A stretch of DNA of 64,000 bases from Methylobacter sp. (GCA_004299305.1 SCPZ01000036.1:1-64000), one strand, 5' to 3'. Positions 53,799-63,352 are shown, numbered from the stretch's first letter. Notes: generated by a model from the letters alone, not told the origin. Program-made: numbers and translations.

Positions 53799-55583
53799 AT
53801 GGCCGCAGACTATAAAATTATTGAACATACTTACGATGTAGTCGTGGTTGGCGCGGGCGGTGCGGGACTTCGCGCTACCTTGGGCATGGCGGAAAGAGGC
53901 CTTAAAACCGCCTGCATCACCAAAGTATTCCCAACCCGCAGTCATACCGTCGCCGCGCAAGGCGGCATCAGCGCGGCGCTGGGCAACATGGGCGAAGACG
54001 ATTGGCGTTTCCACATGTACGACACCGTCAAAGGTTCCGACTGGCTCGGCGATCAGGACGCAATCGAATACATGTGCCGCGAAGCCATTCCCGCAGTGAT
54101 CGAGCTGGAACATTACGGCGTGCCGTTTTCGCGCACCAGCGATGGCAAAATTTACCAGCGCGCGTTCGGCGGCATGACCACGCATTACGGTAAAGGCTTG
54201 GCGCAACGCACTTGCGCAGCCGCCGACAAGACCGGTCATGCGATATTGCATACCCTGTACCAACAATCGTTAAAACATAAGGCCGAATTCTTTGTCGAGT
54301 ACATTGCGCTGGATTTGATTATGGAAGACGGCGAATGTCGCGGCGTTTTGGCTTGGCGTCTGGATGACGGCTCCCTGCATTTGTTCAAATCGCAAATGAC
54401 CGTATTGGCGACCGGCGGCTACGGGCGCACCTTCTTTTCCTGCACCTCGGCGCATACCGTGACCGGCGACGGCAACGCGATGGTACTGCGCGCCGGTTTG
54501 CCGTTGCAGGATATGGAATTCATCCAGTTTCACCCGACTGGCATCTACGGCGCGGGCTGTTTGATTACCGAAGGCGTAAGAGGCGAGGGCGGTTACCTGA
54601 CCAACTCCGAAGGCGAGCGTTTCATGGAACGCTATGCGCCATCCGCTAAAGATCTTGCCTCGCGCGATGTGGTCAGTCGCGCGATGACCATAGAAATTGA
54701 AGAAGGCCGAGGCGTAGGGCCGCAAAAAGACCACCTCTATCTGCATATCGAACATCTTGATCCGGCCATCATTCACGAACGCTTGCCGGGCATTGCCGAC
54801 TTATCAAGAATTTTTGCCGGAGTCGACATCACCAAAGAGCCGATGCCGGTGCTGCCGACCGTGCATTACAACATGGGCGGCATCCCGACCAATTACAAAG
54901 CCGAAGTCGTTACTTTGCGCGGAGACGATCCCGATGCCGTGGTGCCGGGCTTGATGGCGATCGGCGAGGCGGCCTGCGTTTCCGTGCATGGCGCGAATCG
55001 CTTGGGCTCAAATTCGCTGCTCGATTTGGTGGTATTCGGTCGCTCCGCCGCGATACGCTGCGCGGAACTGATCAAACCCGGATCAAGACAAAAACCCTTG
55101 GCGAGCGATGCTTGCGACAAAGCCATTGCCCGTTTCGATAAAATCCGTAATGCGGGCGGCAGCCGCAGTACCTCCGATATTCGCCTGGACATGCAAAAAG
55201 TCATGCAAGCCAAAGCGGCGGTGTTCAGAACCGGCGTCACGCTGACCGAAGGCATCAACGCGATGGACGAAGTCAGGAAAACCTTTGCCGATGTCAAAAT
55301 AGCCGATAAATCGTTGGTCTGGAATACCGACCTGGTTGAAACGCTGGAGCTGGATAACCTGCTAAGTCAAGCCACCGTGGCGATCAACGCGGCAGGCAAC
55401 CGCACCGAGAGCCGGGGCGGTCACGCACGGGAAGATTACCCGAATCGCGATGACGAAAACTGGCTGAAGCATACCCTGACCTGGCTGGACGGCGATCAGG
55501 TTAAAATCGATTATCGGCCGGTACACATGTACACCTTGACCGACGAAGTTGAAGTTATTCCGCCCAAAGAGAGGGTTTACTAG
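53799..55583 (+). CDS. sdhA: succinate dehydrogenase flavoprotein subunit
   Basis: 594 residues. FAD motif [18 protein letters not shown], flavinylated histidine in [12 protein letters not shown], substrate-site [15 protein letters not shown], catalytic-arginine region, NMGGIPTNY and [18 protein letters not shown]; ends with [20 protein letters not shown]. Complete. Unusually, a repeat and a toxin-antitoxin pair separate it from sdhB. Confidence 0.97.
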   Translation: MAADYKIIEHTYDVVVVGAGGAGLRATLGMAERGLKTACITKVFPTRSHTVAAQGGISAALGNMGEDDWRFHMYDTVKGSDWLGDQDAIEYMCREAIPAVIELEHYGVPFSRTSDGKIYQRAFGGMTTHYGKGLAQRTCAAADKTGHAILHTLYQQSLKHKAEFFVEYIALDLIMEDGECRGVLAWRLDDGSLHLFKSQMTVLATGGYGRTFFSCTSAHTVTGDGNAMVLRAGLPLQDMEFIQFHPTGIYGAGCLITEGVRGEGGYLTNSEGERFMERYAPSAKDLASRDVVSRAMTIEIEEGRGVGPQKDHLYLHIEHLDPAIIHERLPGIADLSRIFAGVDITKEPMPVLPTVHYNMGGIPTNYKAEVVTLRGDDPDAVVPGLMAIGEAACVSVHGANRLGSNSLLDLVVFGRSAAIRCAELIKPGSRQKPLASDACDKAIARFDKIRNAGGSRSTSDIRLDMQKVMQAKAAVFRTGVTLTEGINAMDEVRKTFADVKIADKSLVWNTDLVETLELDNLLSQATVAINAAGNRTESRGGHAREDYPNRDDENWLKHTLTWLDGDQVKIDYRPVHMYTLTDEVEVIPPKERVY

Positions 55584-55589
55584 TACATC

Positions 55590-55638
55590 GTTCCCACGCT
55601 CCGGCGTGGGAACGCAGTTAAGACGCTCCAGCGTCGCG
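55590..55638. repeat. BIME-like palindromes after sdhA
   Basis: GTTCCCACGC/GCGTGGGAAC around TCCG (55590-55613), then GACGCTCCAGCGTC. Same family as the repeats flanking the hybrid kinase. It lies within the sdh operon. Confidence 0.8.
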
Positions 55639-55689
55639 GTTAGTAATGCTGGTGTGTTTGGGGTGCTCAATTTTTAGCAGGAACACGAC

Positions 55690-55923
55690 ATGAAAACACT
55701 CACATTGGAAATAGACGACAGCATCTACAGCCAAGTCGTCGGTTTTTTAAATTTATTGCCGGAAAAACAATGCCACATTGTTGAAACCTTGTCCGCTTCA
55801 TCAAACGATAACCAACAACTGACGATTAAGTCGGCATTCGGTTTAATAAAATCCCCCATCACCGCTACGTTGGCCGATATTGAGCAAGGTATTATTAAGG
55901 GCGCAATAAGTGATAGCGATTGA
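55690..55923 (+). CDS. antitoxin partner of PIN toxin
   Basis: 77 residues: MKTLTLEIDDSIYSQVVGFLNLLPE is a ribbon-helix-helix-like start; the rest is short and acidic. It overlaps the PIN-domain gene by 14 bases, the usual antitoxin-first order. Confidence 0.72.
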   Translation: MKTLTLEIDDSIYSQVVGFLNLLPEKQCHIVETLSASSNDNQQLTIKSAFGLIKSPITATLADIEQGIIKGAISDSD

Positions 55924-56296
55924 TACTGATGTGTTAGTTCGGGTCATTGTTGAAGATACTGGGCAGCCGGAACAAACAAAAATCGCCCGCGATTTAGTTG
56001 AAAATGCACAGAAAGTATTTCTCTCTCAAATCGTGCAAATAGAATGCACTTGGGTATTGGCAAAAGTTTATAAAATAGATAAAGCCTCTTTATTGGCGGT
56101 GCTTGAGCACTTGCTGATTAATCCAGATTTTATTCTGCAACATCCTGAACATTTTAAAACCGCTATTGATCTATTTCGGCTAGGCCATGCAGATTTTGCC
56201 GATTGTTTGATTTTGACCGAAAGCTCATACCTTGATGCGGTTTTATATACCTTTGATAAACGCTTAGGTCGGCATAGCAATACCAGATTGTTATGA
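55910..56296 (+). CDS. PIN-domain (VapC-like) toxin
   Basis: 128 residues from a GTG start. Acidic residues of the PIN nuclease are seen in AIDTDVLVRVIVEDTG, in VQIECTWVL, and in GHADFADCLI and TFDKRLGR. Probable RNA-cleaving toxin. Placed between sdhA and sdhB, 37 bases before sdhB. Confidence 0.83.
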   Translation: MIAIDTDVLVRVIVEDTGQPEQTKIARDLVENAQKVFLSQIVQIECTWVLAKVYKIDKASLLAVLEHLLINPDFILQHPEHFKTAIDLFRLGHADFADCLILTESSYLDAVLYTFDKRLGRHSNTRLL

Positions 56297-56333
56297 TGGC
56301 TATCATTGATTCCACTCAGAAGAGAATAGACTA

Positions 56334-57119
56334 ATGGCTGAATTTACCCTGCCTAAAAACTCGGTTTTAACCAAAGGCAAAACCTTTAAAGCGCCTGCCG
56401 GTACAACTAACATTCGCCGCTTTGAAGTGTATCGTTGGGACCCCGAGTCAGGCGAAAACCCGCGCATTGATGCGTTCGAACTGGACATGGACAGCTGCGG
56501 TCCGATGGTGCTGGATGCGATCCTGAAAATCAAAAACGAAATCGACAGCAGTCTGACTTTTAGGCGTTCCTGCCGCGAAGGCGTGTGCGGCTCCTGCGCG
56601 ATGACTATCAACGGTAAAAACTCCCTGGCCTGCACCAAGGCCATCGATTCCTATTCCGGCACGATCAAAATCTATCCGCTGCCGCACATGCAAGTCGTTA
56701 AAGACCTGGTGCCGGATCTGACCCATTTTTATGCGCAATACGCCTCGATCAAACCCTGGATAGAAACCCAGACCCCAGCCCCTGCGGATTCCGAGCGCCT
56801 GCAAAGCAAGGAAGACCGGGAAAAACTCGACGGCTTATACGACTGCGTGCTGTGCGCCTGCTGCTCGACCAGTTGTCCCAGTTATTGGTGGAACAGCGAG
56901 CGTTATTTGGGCCCCGCAGTCCTGTTGCAAGCCTACCGCTGGCTGGTCGACAGCCGCGACGAAAGCACCGGCGAACGGCTGGACGAATTGGAAGACCCGT
57001 TTAAATTATACCGTTGCCATACCATTATGAATTGCACCGATACTTGTCCTAAAGGCTTGAATCCTGCCAAGGCGATTGCTGAAACCAAGAAGCTGCTGGT
57101 GCAGAGAAAGCTGGGCTGA
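56334..57119 (+). CDS. sdhB: succinate dehydrogenase iron-sulfur subunit
   Basis: 261 residues. [2Fe-2S] ligands in [21 protein letters not shown], [4Fe-4S] in [12 protein letters not shown], [3Fe-4S] in [17 protein letters not shown]. It is complete. Expression may depend on read-through past the inserted pair or on a promoter of its own. Its last base is shared with the sdhE start. Confidence 0.96.
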   Translation: MAEFTLPKNSVLTKGKTFKAPAGTTNIRRFEVYRWDPESGENPRIDAFELDMDSCGPMVLDAILKIKNEIDSSLTFRRSCREGVCGSCAMTINGKNSLACTKAIDSYSGTIKIYPLPHMQVVKDLVPDLTHFYAQYASIKPWIETQTPAPADSERLQSKEDREKLDGLYDCVLCACCSTSCPSYWWNSERYLGPAVLLQAYRWLVDSRDESTGERLDELEDPFKLYRCHTIMNCTDTCPKGLNPAKAIAETKKLLVQRKLG

Positions 57120-57349
57120 TGGACGAGCTGGCTCGATTAAAGTGGCAATGTCGGCGCGGGACTAAGGAGCTGGATTTTCTGTTGAATCGGTATTTGGAAA
57201 CGGGGTATTTGGTGGCGGATCGTAGGGAGAGGGAGTTGTTTGTGGAGTTGCTGGGGATGGAGGAGGATGTGTTGGTTGGGGTTTTGATGGGAGATCGGAA
57301 GCTGGAAGCGAAAGGACTGGCAGGTCTGGTTAATAAAATAACAAAGTAG
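57119..57349 (+). CDS. sdhE: SDH assembly factor SdhE (flavinylation)
   Basis: 76 residues: LARLKWQCRRGTKELDFLLNRYL has the conserved RG-xx-E motif used to promote covalent FAD attachment to SdhA. Overlaps sdhB by one base, the standard position. Confidence 0.93.
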   Translation: MDELARLKWQCRRGTKELDFLLNRYLETGYLVADRRERELFVELLGMEEDVLVGVLMGDRKLEAKGLAGLVNKITK

Positions 57350-57422
57350 GGTACGCATCGCGTACCTTTTTGGGCTTGATCAATCGGAGCGTTTTACAAA
57401 TGGTACGCGATGCGTACCCTAC
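57346..57422. repeat. 21-base perfect inverted repeat after sdhE
   Basis: GTAGGGTACGCATCGCGTACC (57346-57366) is matched exactly in reverse by 57402-57422, with 35 bases between. Each arm also contains its own GGTACGC/GCGTACC palindrome. A shorter relative is near 45113. It probably ends sdh transcription. Confidence 0.85.
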
Positions 57423-57504
57423 TTGGCTTTATAACTAAACAACTACTTTTACCCTAATGAACACTTTCTTTATTTACAGCAAGTTTTAATATAAATTCAA
57501 TTAT

Positions 57505-58548
57505 ATGAAAATAAAAATATACGTTGTTTTTTTGTTATTAGTTTCAGGGTGTGATACCCATAGTTATATTTCAAAGAATCAACAAACAAATGAATTAACT
57601 ACTACGGCCTTAGTTGTTAAAAATGGAATTGCATATTTATCTGAAAGTGAAGATAAATTTACTGGTAAATTTGTAATGTATGATTATAGTGATGGCTCTT
57701 GTGTGAGTGAAAGTATTTCTATAGCAAGTGATGCAGCAAAGATTCAGATAATAGAGAGCGATGGACTAAAAGGAAGTAAGTTAAATGTACAATATGAAAA
57801 ACCTATATGTATTGAAGAAAACTACAGTAATGGAATAAGAAATGGATTGACCACGACTTGGAGTAAAGATTTCAAAGAAACTTATGCTTATAAGGAAGGA
57901 AAGTTAAATGGTACTAAAAAATTGTTTTGTATTATTAATTCAGAAGAGAAGATTTGCGGGGAAACCACCTACAAAGATGGCGTAAAAAGTGGTTTATCTA
58001 AAAGTTATGGTGAAGGCCAGAAGCAGACAAGTATATTTATTTACACTGGAAGTATAAGTGAAGATGAAATTGCAGTTGCTACTAAAAACTTAACTAGTAG
58101 TTATGATGCTATTGAGGAAATAACTTGGTATAAAGATAAGTCAATAATTAATCATTATGGATCAGGAATTAGTGCTTATTTAGGTAAGGTTAAAGGCGGA
58201 CTAATAACCTTTAGGTTTAAATTAGAATATATAGCGGATAGCTGGCTTTTTATAGATTCATTTATAGTTGCGGCTGATGATCAAAGATTTGAATATAACC
58301 ATATAGAATTTAAGCGTTATAATAATTCTAGCGGAATAACTGAATGGTATGATAAACAATTTTTAGATGAAGACCTAGTCATGATAAAAGCAATACTTAG
58401 GTCTAAACAAGCGACAATAAGATTTAAAGGAAATAATGCTTACGAAGATCATATAATATCAAGGCAAGAAAAAGAAAGACTAGAAGATGTTTTAGTCGCT
58501 TATGACTTACTTGGTGGTGTGGTTATAGATGACACATCAATAAATTGA
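57505..58548 (+). CDS. AT-rich lipoprotein with MORN-like stretch, function unknown
   Basis: 347 residues. Lipobox LLVSGCD at residue ~16. Around residues 105-180, YSNGIRNGLTTTWSKDFKET, YKEGKLNGTKKL and YKDGVKSGLSKSYGEG look like MORN/YwqK-type repeats. The remainder is unrecognised. Very AT-rich compared with sdh next door, which points to acquisition from elsewhere. It stands alone. Confidence 0.65.
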   Translation: MKIKIYVVFLLLVSGCDTHSYISKNQQTNELTTTALVVKNGIAYLSESEDKFTGKFVMYDYSDGSCVSESISIASDAAKIQIIESDGLKGSKLNVQYEKPICIEENYSNGIRNGLTTTWSKDFKETYAYKEGKLNGTKKLFCIINSEEKICGETTYKDGVKSGLSKSYGEGQKQTSIFIYTGSISEDEIAVATKNLTSSYDAIEEITWYKDKSIINHYGSGISAYLGKVKGGLITFRFKLEYIADSWLFIDSFIVAADDQRFEYNHIEFKRYNNSSGITEWYDKQFLDEDLVMIKAILRSKQATIRFKGNNAYEDHIISRQEKERLEDVLVAYDLLGGVVIDDTSIN

Positions 58549-58842
58549 TTTTAATCGGAGAAAGGGGGCAGGTTACAATGCTATGGAGAACTCGATAAAA
58601 GCTGTAAGGCGGATATTTGTAGGGTGGATTCGCCGCAACTTCGACTGGCTGTTATCGGCGTTGTGTGTTGATTGGCGGTTTGCTCGGCAACTGCTCCTGC
58701 GTTGCTCTACCTCCTGCATCCATGCAGCCATGTAGGTCGGGTTAGCTTATTGAGCGTAGCGAGATAACGTAACCCGACACATTCGCGCAAAATATCGGGG
58801 TACGCTACGCTAACCAAACCTATAATTTTATTTTCGCAAATT
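58549..58842. repeat. repeat region downstream of the lipoprotein gene
   Basis: One copy of the CTCGGCAACTGCTCC repeat lies at 58683-58728, followed by a hairpin GTCGGGTTA/TAACCCGAC at 58736-58778. No gene. The palindromes directly precede the transposase remnant. Confidence 0.7.
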
Positions 58843-58962
58843 ATGCATTATCGTCGTGTTTATATCAAAGGTGGCTGTTATTTTTTCACTGTTGTTACCG
58901 AAAAATGCCGAAAAATATTTTCTGCGCCCTACATCTACCCGAGTCGGAAGTCAAATACATAG
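58843..58962 (+). pseudogene. fragment of a REP-associated tyrosine transposase (RAYT)
   Basis: 39 codons: MHYRRVYIKGGCYFFTVVTE is the typical N-terminus of RAYT (IS200-like) proteins. After about 30 residues the match ends, at SAPYI. The HUH and catalytic Tyr regions are gone. It may be a relic of the enzyme that spread the palindromes. Confidence 0.75.
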
Positions 58963-58986
58963 CAAAATATTACAAGGTAAATTAGC

Positions 58987-59190
58987 ATGAAATTAAAAGT
59001 TATCATTCATTCGGCGTAAGAAGGCGGGTTTTGGGCGGAAGTTCCTGCAATTCAAGGATGCGCCACCCAAGGCGATACTATTGAAGAGCTTTTAACAAAC
59101 CTATACGAAGCAGTTGAAGCTTGTCTATCTGTAGACTTGGAGAAAATCGAAATTTCTAAGAACGATAGAGTTATGGAAATTGCAGTGTGA
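58987..59190 (+). pseudogene. HicB antitoxin with internal stop
   Basis: MKLKVIIHSA, then TAA, then EGGFWAEVPAIQGCATQGDT and IEELLTNLYEAVEACL. The stop stands where HicB proteins usually have Glu. Otherwise it is in frame throughout. Confidence 0.8.
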
Positions 59191-59393
59191 AATCAGTTTC
59201 TGGAAAACATTTTGCGCAAATTATTGAAAGTCGAGGCTGGAATTTAATTCGAATGAATGGCAGTCACCACGTTTATATGTAGCCCGGAAATTCTGTTCGC
59301 ATCTCCTTGCCAATACACTGAAATGAGGATTTGAAGATCGGTTTACTCGGGCATTTTATGAAAATTGCTGGAGTTACTGAAAGTGATCTGTAG
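59187..59393 (+). pseudogene. HicA toxin with two internal stops
   Basis: GTG start, then KSVSGKHFAQIIESRGWNLI and RMNGSHHVYM, stop, PGNSVRISLPIH, stop, NEDLKIGLLGHFMKIAGV. Two nonsense codons in one frame; otherwise recognisable to its end. Overlaps the broken hicB by four bases. The following 59394-59598 holds nothing I recognise. Confidence 0.8.
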
Positions 59394-59598
59394 CAAATAG
59401 CTCAAGGCAATGGTGTGAGATCACGGTATATGCCTATTATTTTGATAAATATCGGGGAGTTCTCCGAGCGGTATGTTCAGCTTCAGGATAGATAGCGGTT
59501 TAGATGAAGCTAATGATATAGAATATAATCACGGCTGTGTTAGTTTAGTCTTAACCTTACAGACACTCCTGATAAACTTGTAACTATCTGTTTTAAGA

Positions 59599-60075
59599 TT
59601 GAATTACTTTAACAAATTTTATGCAAATGTTTTGATCGATACTGAAGCTAAAATAGAGATTTATAATATGCCCGAAACACTTATAGAAAAAATAACATCT
59701 GAAGTATCTTCTTATTACGTCGCTGCTAATCAGCACCGTCCAAATAACGACCTTGCTTTTCGAACCAAACTTCGTAAAACCCTCCAATCAAAGCTCCAAC
59801 CTTATGTAGATGGAAAATTAATAGATTCGTTTACAGTTATTTGTGATGAATCTAATAATGATACCCGTAATGTAAAGCAACCTGTAAGGTTGGATGTTAT
59901 TGTTAGAATATCCAAATCTTCGCCGCAACATATAATTTCATTGCCTTCCAGAAAACCGAATCAGCAGGATCAAATAACACCGGAGAAACGTAGTTCGTTA
60001 TGGGACAAATCAATAGATGGCGCAGAATCATTATGGAATACAGTATTCGGTAAGTCGGTAGAAAAAAAGGGTTAA
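59599..60075 (+). CDS. small protein resembling a phage tail-sheath C-terminus
   Basis: 158 residues from TTG at 59599, or 135 from the ATG at 59668, which has a better AGAG site. The stretch YVDGKLIDSFTVICDESNND and the following RLDVIVRISKSSPQHIISL resemble the last domain of contractile tail-sheath proteins (FKVVCDETNNT type). No other phage gene is near. It could be a relic or a part of a scattered contractile system. The match is by eye. Confidence 0.5.
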   Translation: MNYFNKFYANVLIDTEAKIEIYNMPETLIEKITSEVSSYYVAANQHRPNNDLAFRTKLRKTLQSKLQPYVDGKLIDSFTVICDESNNDTRNVKQPVRLDVIVRISKSSPQHIISLPSRKPNQQDQITPEKRSSLWDKSIDGAESLWNTVFGKSVEKKG

Positions 60076-60129
60076 TATGCAACCCCATCCCTTAACGTTT
60101 CTGCGGTATTAGAGCTATGGGTGGCCTTG

Positions 60130-60840
60130 TCAATTCGGTTGACCTGAATTGGCGTTTTGATTTTCCAGTTCCGGCGTAATACCTGCTATCCCGCCTTTCA
60201 AAATCGTTGCCTTAATTGCATTTTTCAGCAATAAAAAGGCGGCTGCTTCACTGGTTTTGCCATCGGCACAAACAATAATAAACGATTTGTCACGATTTAA
60301 GGTCTTAAGCTGCATTCTTAATGAGAAAAAAGGCTGATTGATGCTGTAATCAAGGTGATAACTTTCATATTCTTCCGGTGTACGTACATCCAACAATGTA
60401 GCGCCATGCTTTATTGCTTCCTGCATCTCGATGTAATTAACAAATGTTAGGGAAGGTTCTTTTATTAAGGATACAAATTGTTGCTTATTTAAGCGCAATA
60501 AGGAAATATCCGTTATTGCTGTGATTGTTAAATCTCTGGGGGCATCGGAAAGAAGTGAGTCTTCTCCAAAAGTATCACCTGTTGTCAATTGGCGTATTTT
60601 AATTTCTTTTGCATGTAATGATGACTTGCGTGTTAACAGGCATTGTCCATTTTTGATCAGGTAATAATAATCGCCTGCACTGCCTTGCTCAAGAATGATT
60701 TCATCTTTTTTAAAAGACACTTCCTCAAAACTCATTAATATTTTTTGTAAATTAATAGGAGGGAGAGATTGAAAAATGGGTAACCTTAATAGTGCTGTCA
60801 TCCAGTCGTCTGAATTATCTTTAGTATTTTCTATAGCCAT
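60130..60840 (-). CDS. cyclic-nucleotide-binding plus rhodanese protein
   Basis: 236 residues. N-terminal cNMP-binding domain (LPIFQSLPPINLQKIL, ILEQGSAGDYYYLIKNG, TFGEDSLLSDAPRDLTI); the phosphate-binding Arg lies in APRDLT. The C-terminal rhodanese domain has LLDVRTPEEYESYHL and the active Cys in IIVCADGKTSEAA. No DNA-binding domain. Known in other proteobacteria as a fused type of unknown role. An HD gene lies 92 bases upstream on the same strand. Confidence 0.87.
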   Translation of the reverse strand: MAIENTKDNSDDWMTALLRLPIFQSLPPINLQKILMSFEEVSFKKDEIILEQGSAGDYYYLIKNGQCLLTRKSSLHAKEIKIRQLTTGDTFGEDSLLSDAPRDLTITAITDISLLRLNKQQFVSLIKEPSLTFVNYIEMQEAIKHGATLLDVRTPEEYESYHLDYSINQPFFSLRMQLKTLNRDKSFIIVCADGKTSEAAAFLLLKNAIKATILKGGIAGITPELENQNANSGQPN

Positions 60841-60932
60841 GTTACTGTTCTCATTTTGATAAACAAGGGAATTAACAACATTAATACTGCTTACTTATAA
60901 GTGCGCCAATATATCAGTTAGTGGACTCTTGA

Positions 60933-61529
60933 TTATTGTAGTAATAGTTTTCCAATATTATATTGCTTTATCTTATCCCATTCGATAGATGCTGTTTTTG
61001 TCCAATATGAGTGCGAACTTAGTAAGTCGAGAGTGCTTTTATGCCACTGTTCCTTAGATATTTCATAACCAAATTCGATTAGTTCACGCCATAAGTTATT
61101 TGATAATGTAATAAAATCATTTGAACCAAAATGACAAAAATCGGCATCACACATCACTTTTTCTAAAATAGTATTAGCTGTTTGAGGTAACGCTGTTGCC
61201 ATTATGATAGCTTTAATAACTTCTATTTGCTGTTGGGTATAAGAAAATTCAGGTAAGAGCTCGGCAGCAATTGATGCAGCAATAACTTCATTGTTTTCAT
61301 ATTGATTGATATAGCCTATATCATGTAGAGCTGCGGCTGATAAAAGCAAAATTAACGGTTCACCTTTAATGTTTTCTAAATAAGCTAAATGTTCGGTAGC
61401 CGGTAATACATGGTCTCTTGTATGCTGAATGCCATGATAATAAAGTCGCGGATCCAATTCGTTTTCCAATTTATTAAAGACATGTGTTCGCATCTTTTCG
61501 TATTGAGGTATTTTTATGGCTCGACTCAT
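60933..61529 (-). CDS. HD-domain phosphohydrolase
   Basis: 198 residues. Metal motif: HGIQHTRDHV, AALHDIGYI (the HD pair) and CDADFCHFG (final Asp). Members cleave phosphomonoesters or nucleotides; substrate unknown. It reads towards the cNMP/rhodanese gene and could be co-transcribed with it, suggesting nucleotide signalling. Confidence 0.85.
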   Translation of the reverse strand: MSRAIKIPQYEKMRTHVFNKLENELDPRLYYHGIQHTRDHVLPATEHLAYLENIKGEPLILLLSAAALHDIGYINQYENNEVIAASIAAELLPEFSYTQQQIEVIKAIIMATALPQTANTILEKVMCDADFCHFGSNDFITLSNNLWRELIEFGYEISKEQWHKSTLDLLSSHSYWTKTASIEWDKIKQYNIGKLLLQ

Positions 61530-61854
61530 TTTATTATCTTCAATTAATTGCTAAAAACAATAGAAATTATGGCTATTTTAATGCTAGAATCAAAACCAGT
61601 CATGCAACTTGCCTCTCATGTTGGTAAAAAATGTTTATTTATTAGTTGCTTATGGGTATGGCTGGGCTTGGTTTGCTTGTCGTAGTATATAATAAAGGCA
61701 ATGGTTATGATTGCATTATTTCAAGTCAAAATACCTGGTTCTTATCCGAAAAAATCGTTTTTTCAATGCATTAAAAAACATCGACCCACGAAGCGTTAAT
61801 TGTAAGTTATTTCACCCGTTTATTTTTTAATAAATAATTCAATCATAAAAAATT
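61530..61854. other. intergenic region between divergent HD gene and pomA
   Basis: 325 AT-rich bases carrying promoters in both directions. No gene, strong hairpin or recognised sigma-28 site was seen. Confidence 0.5.
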
Positions 61855-62625
61855 ATGAATATTGCAACATTAACCGGCGTTATTATCGGATTTTTAGTTT
61901 TAGTTGGCGCTATGCTGGAAGCTACTGAGAATATTTCTATTTTCTTTAATCCTAGGGGGCTTGCTATTGTTATAGGCGGGGTTGTTGGCGCTAGTTTTAT
62001 ATGCCACTCGTTAGAAGAAATGTTTGGTGTTTTTAAATCCATGATCAAGGTTTTTCAGCGGGAAGATCAGGCTAGTCGGTTATACATTCAAAGTATTTTG
62101 GATTGCGCTGAAATGACCTTAACCGGTAATACAAAGGCTATAGAAGCTAAAATAGCCCAGACAAATAATGTTTTTTTACGCGAAGGGTTGCAGATGGTAC
62201 TCGATCAATACCCTGAAAAAAAAATGCGTAGCTTGATGCGTTTTTCTATTCAAAATGCAAAACAGAAAGTTTTAAGTGAAGCACAGTTGTTGCGTACTAT
62301 GGCTAAATTAGCGCCTGCCTTTGGCATGGTTGGCACTTTGATAGGTCTTATCGTCATGTTTCAAAGCATGGATGAAAATTTCAGTAACATGGGTAAATCT
62401 TTAGCTTTAGCTATGATGACGACGTTATATGGGATTCTATTAGCCAATTTGGTTTTTTTTCCGATAGCGGTTAAATTGGAGGGACGTATATCATCTCAAG
62501 TGCAGCGTATGATTATTATTATGGAAGGCTGTATATTGATTTCAAAAAGAACACCTGTCGATTTAGTCAAAAGCGAATTGGAAATGATGACTAAACACGA
62601 ACAATGGAAAGCAATCGGTAAATAA
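61855..62625 (+). CDS. pomA: flagellar stator protein PomA/MotA
   Basis: 256 residues, closer in length to PomA than to E. coli MotA. Four membrane segments (TLTGVIIGFLVLVGAMLEA, LAIVIGGVVGASFI, MVGTLIGLIVMFQSM, LALAMMTTLYGILLANLVF) and a charged cytoplasmic loop for contact with the rotor. The conserved Pro of the third helix region appears as LAPAFGMVGTLIG. motB follows. Confidence 0.9.
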   Translation: MNIATLTGVIIGFLVLVGAMLEATENISIFFNPRGLAIVIGGVVGASFICHSLEEMFGVFKSMIKVFQREDQASRLYIQSILDCAEMTLTGNTKAIEAKIAQTNNVFLREGLQMVLDQYPEKKMRSLMRFSIQNAKQKVLSEAQLLRTMAKLAPAFGMVGTLIGLIVMFQSMDENFSNMGKSLALAMMTTLYGILLANLVFFPIAVKLEGRISSQVQRMIIIMEGCILISKRTPVDLVKSELEMMTKHEQWKAIGK

Positions 62626-62671
62626 GCTTTATTTTTAATGTACTTTCTGAGAATTAATATAGGTTTTACCC

Positions 62672-63352
62672 ATGAATGATGATCAAGATGAGTCAAATGA
62701 TGATCTATTCATCATAACGCGAAACGGGGATGATCAAGATGATTGGATGCTTTCTTTTGTCGACCTGATAACTTTATTAATGGGTTGCTTCGTTATTATG
62801 TATGCATTAAAGAGTGCGGATGTTAGTAAACAAGAACAGATGTCCAAATCTATACATGAAGCAATAGGTGATGTCTCAACCGATAAAACTGACAAGCTGG
62901 ACTACACCGGTCTTTATCAAAATATTAGTGAATATATCAATAACCAGAATCTTGCCGCTCATGTTGAAGTTAGATTAACTAAAAACGGGGTGGAAATATC
63001 AACAGAGGGAAGCCTGTTATTTGAACCGGGCAGTGCTGATTTAAATAATGAGTCTCAAGATTTAATCACTAAAATCGCGTCCTCTTTAATGAACGAACCT
63101 TTTTTTATACAAATAGAAGGTCATACCGATTCGGCGCCTATTGCCACGCCGCAATATCCGACCAATTGGGAGTTATCCGCTGCAAGAGCCGCGCGCGTGG
63201 TTCGCTTAATGATAAGCTTGGGAATAGATGCGAACCATTTAAATGCAGTGGGTTATGCCGACACTCGCTTGCTCTATCCTGATCAGCCTCTTCATGCTGG
63301 TAATCGGCGGGTGATTTTTGTTATATCCAAAATCCAAGCTACGTCATCCTAA
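62672..63352 (+). CDS. motB: flagellar stator protein MotB (OmpA-type)
   Basis: 226 residues. One membrane helix, SFVDLITLLMGCFVIMYAL, with the ion-carrying Asp; then an OmpA-like peptidoglycan-binding domain (IQIEGHTDSAPI, NWELSAARAARVVRLM, GNRRVIFVIS). Acidic N-terminus. Pairs with PomA. It is 30 bp into the gap after pomA. The coupling ion (Na+ or H+) cannot be told from the sequence. Confidence 0.9.
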   Translation: MNDDQDESNDDLFIITRNGDDQDDWMLSFVDLITLLMGCFVIMYALKSADVSKQEQMSKSIHEAIGDVSTDKTDKLDYTGLYQNISEYINNQNLAAHVEVRLTKNGVEISTEGSLLFEPGSADLNNESQDLITKIASSLMNEPFFIQIEGHTDSAPIATPQYPTNWELSAARAARVVRLMISLGIDANHLNAVGYADTRLLYPDQPLHAGNRRVIFVISKIQATSS

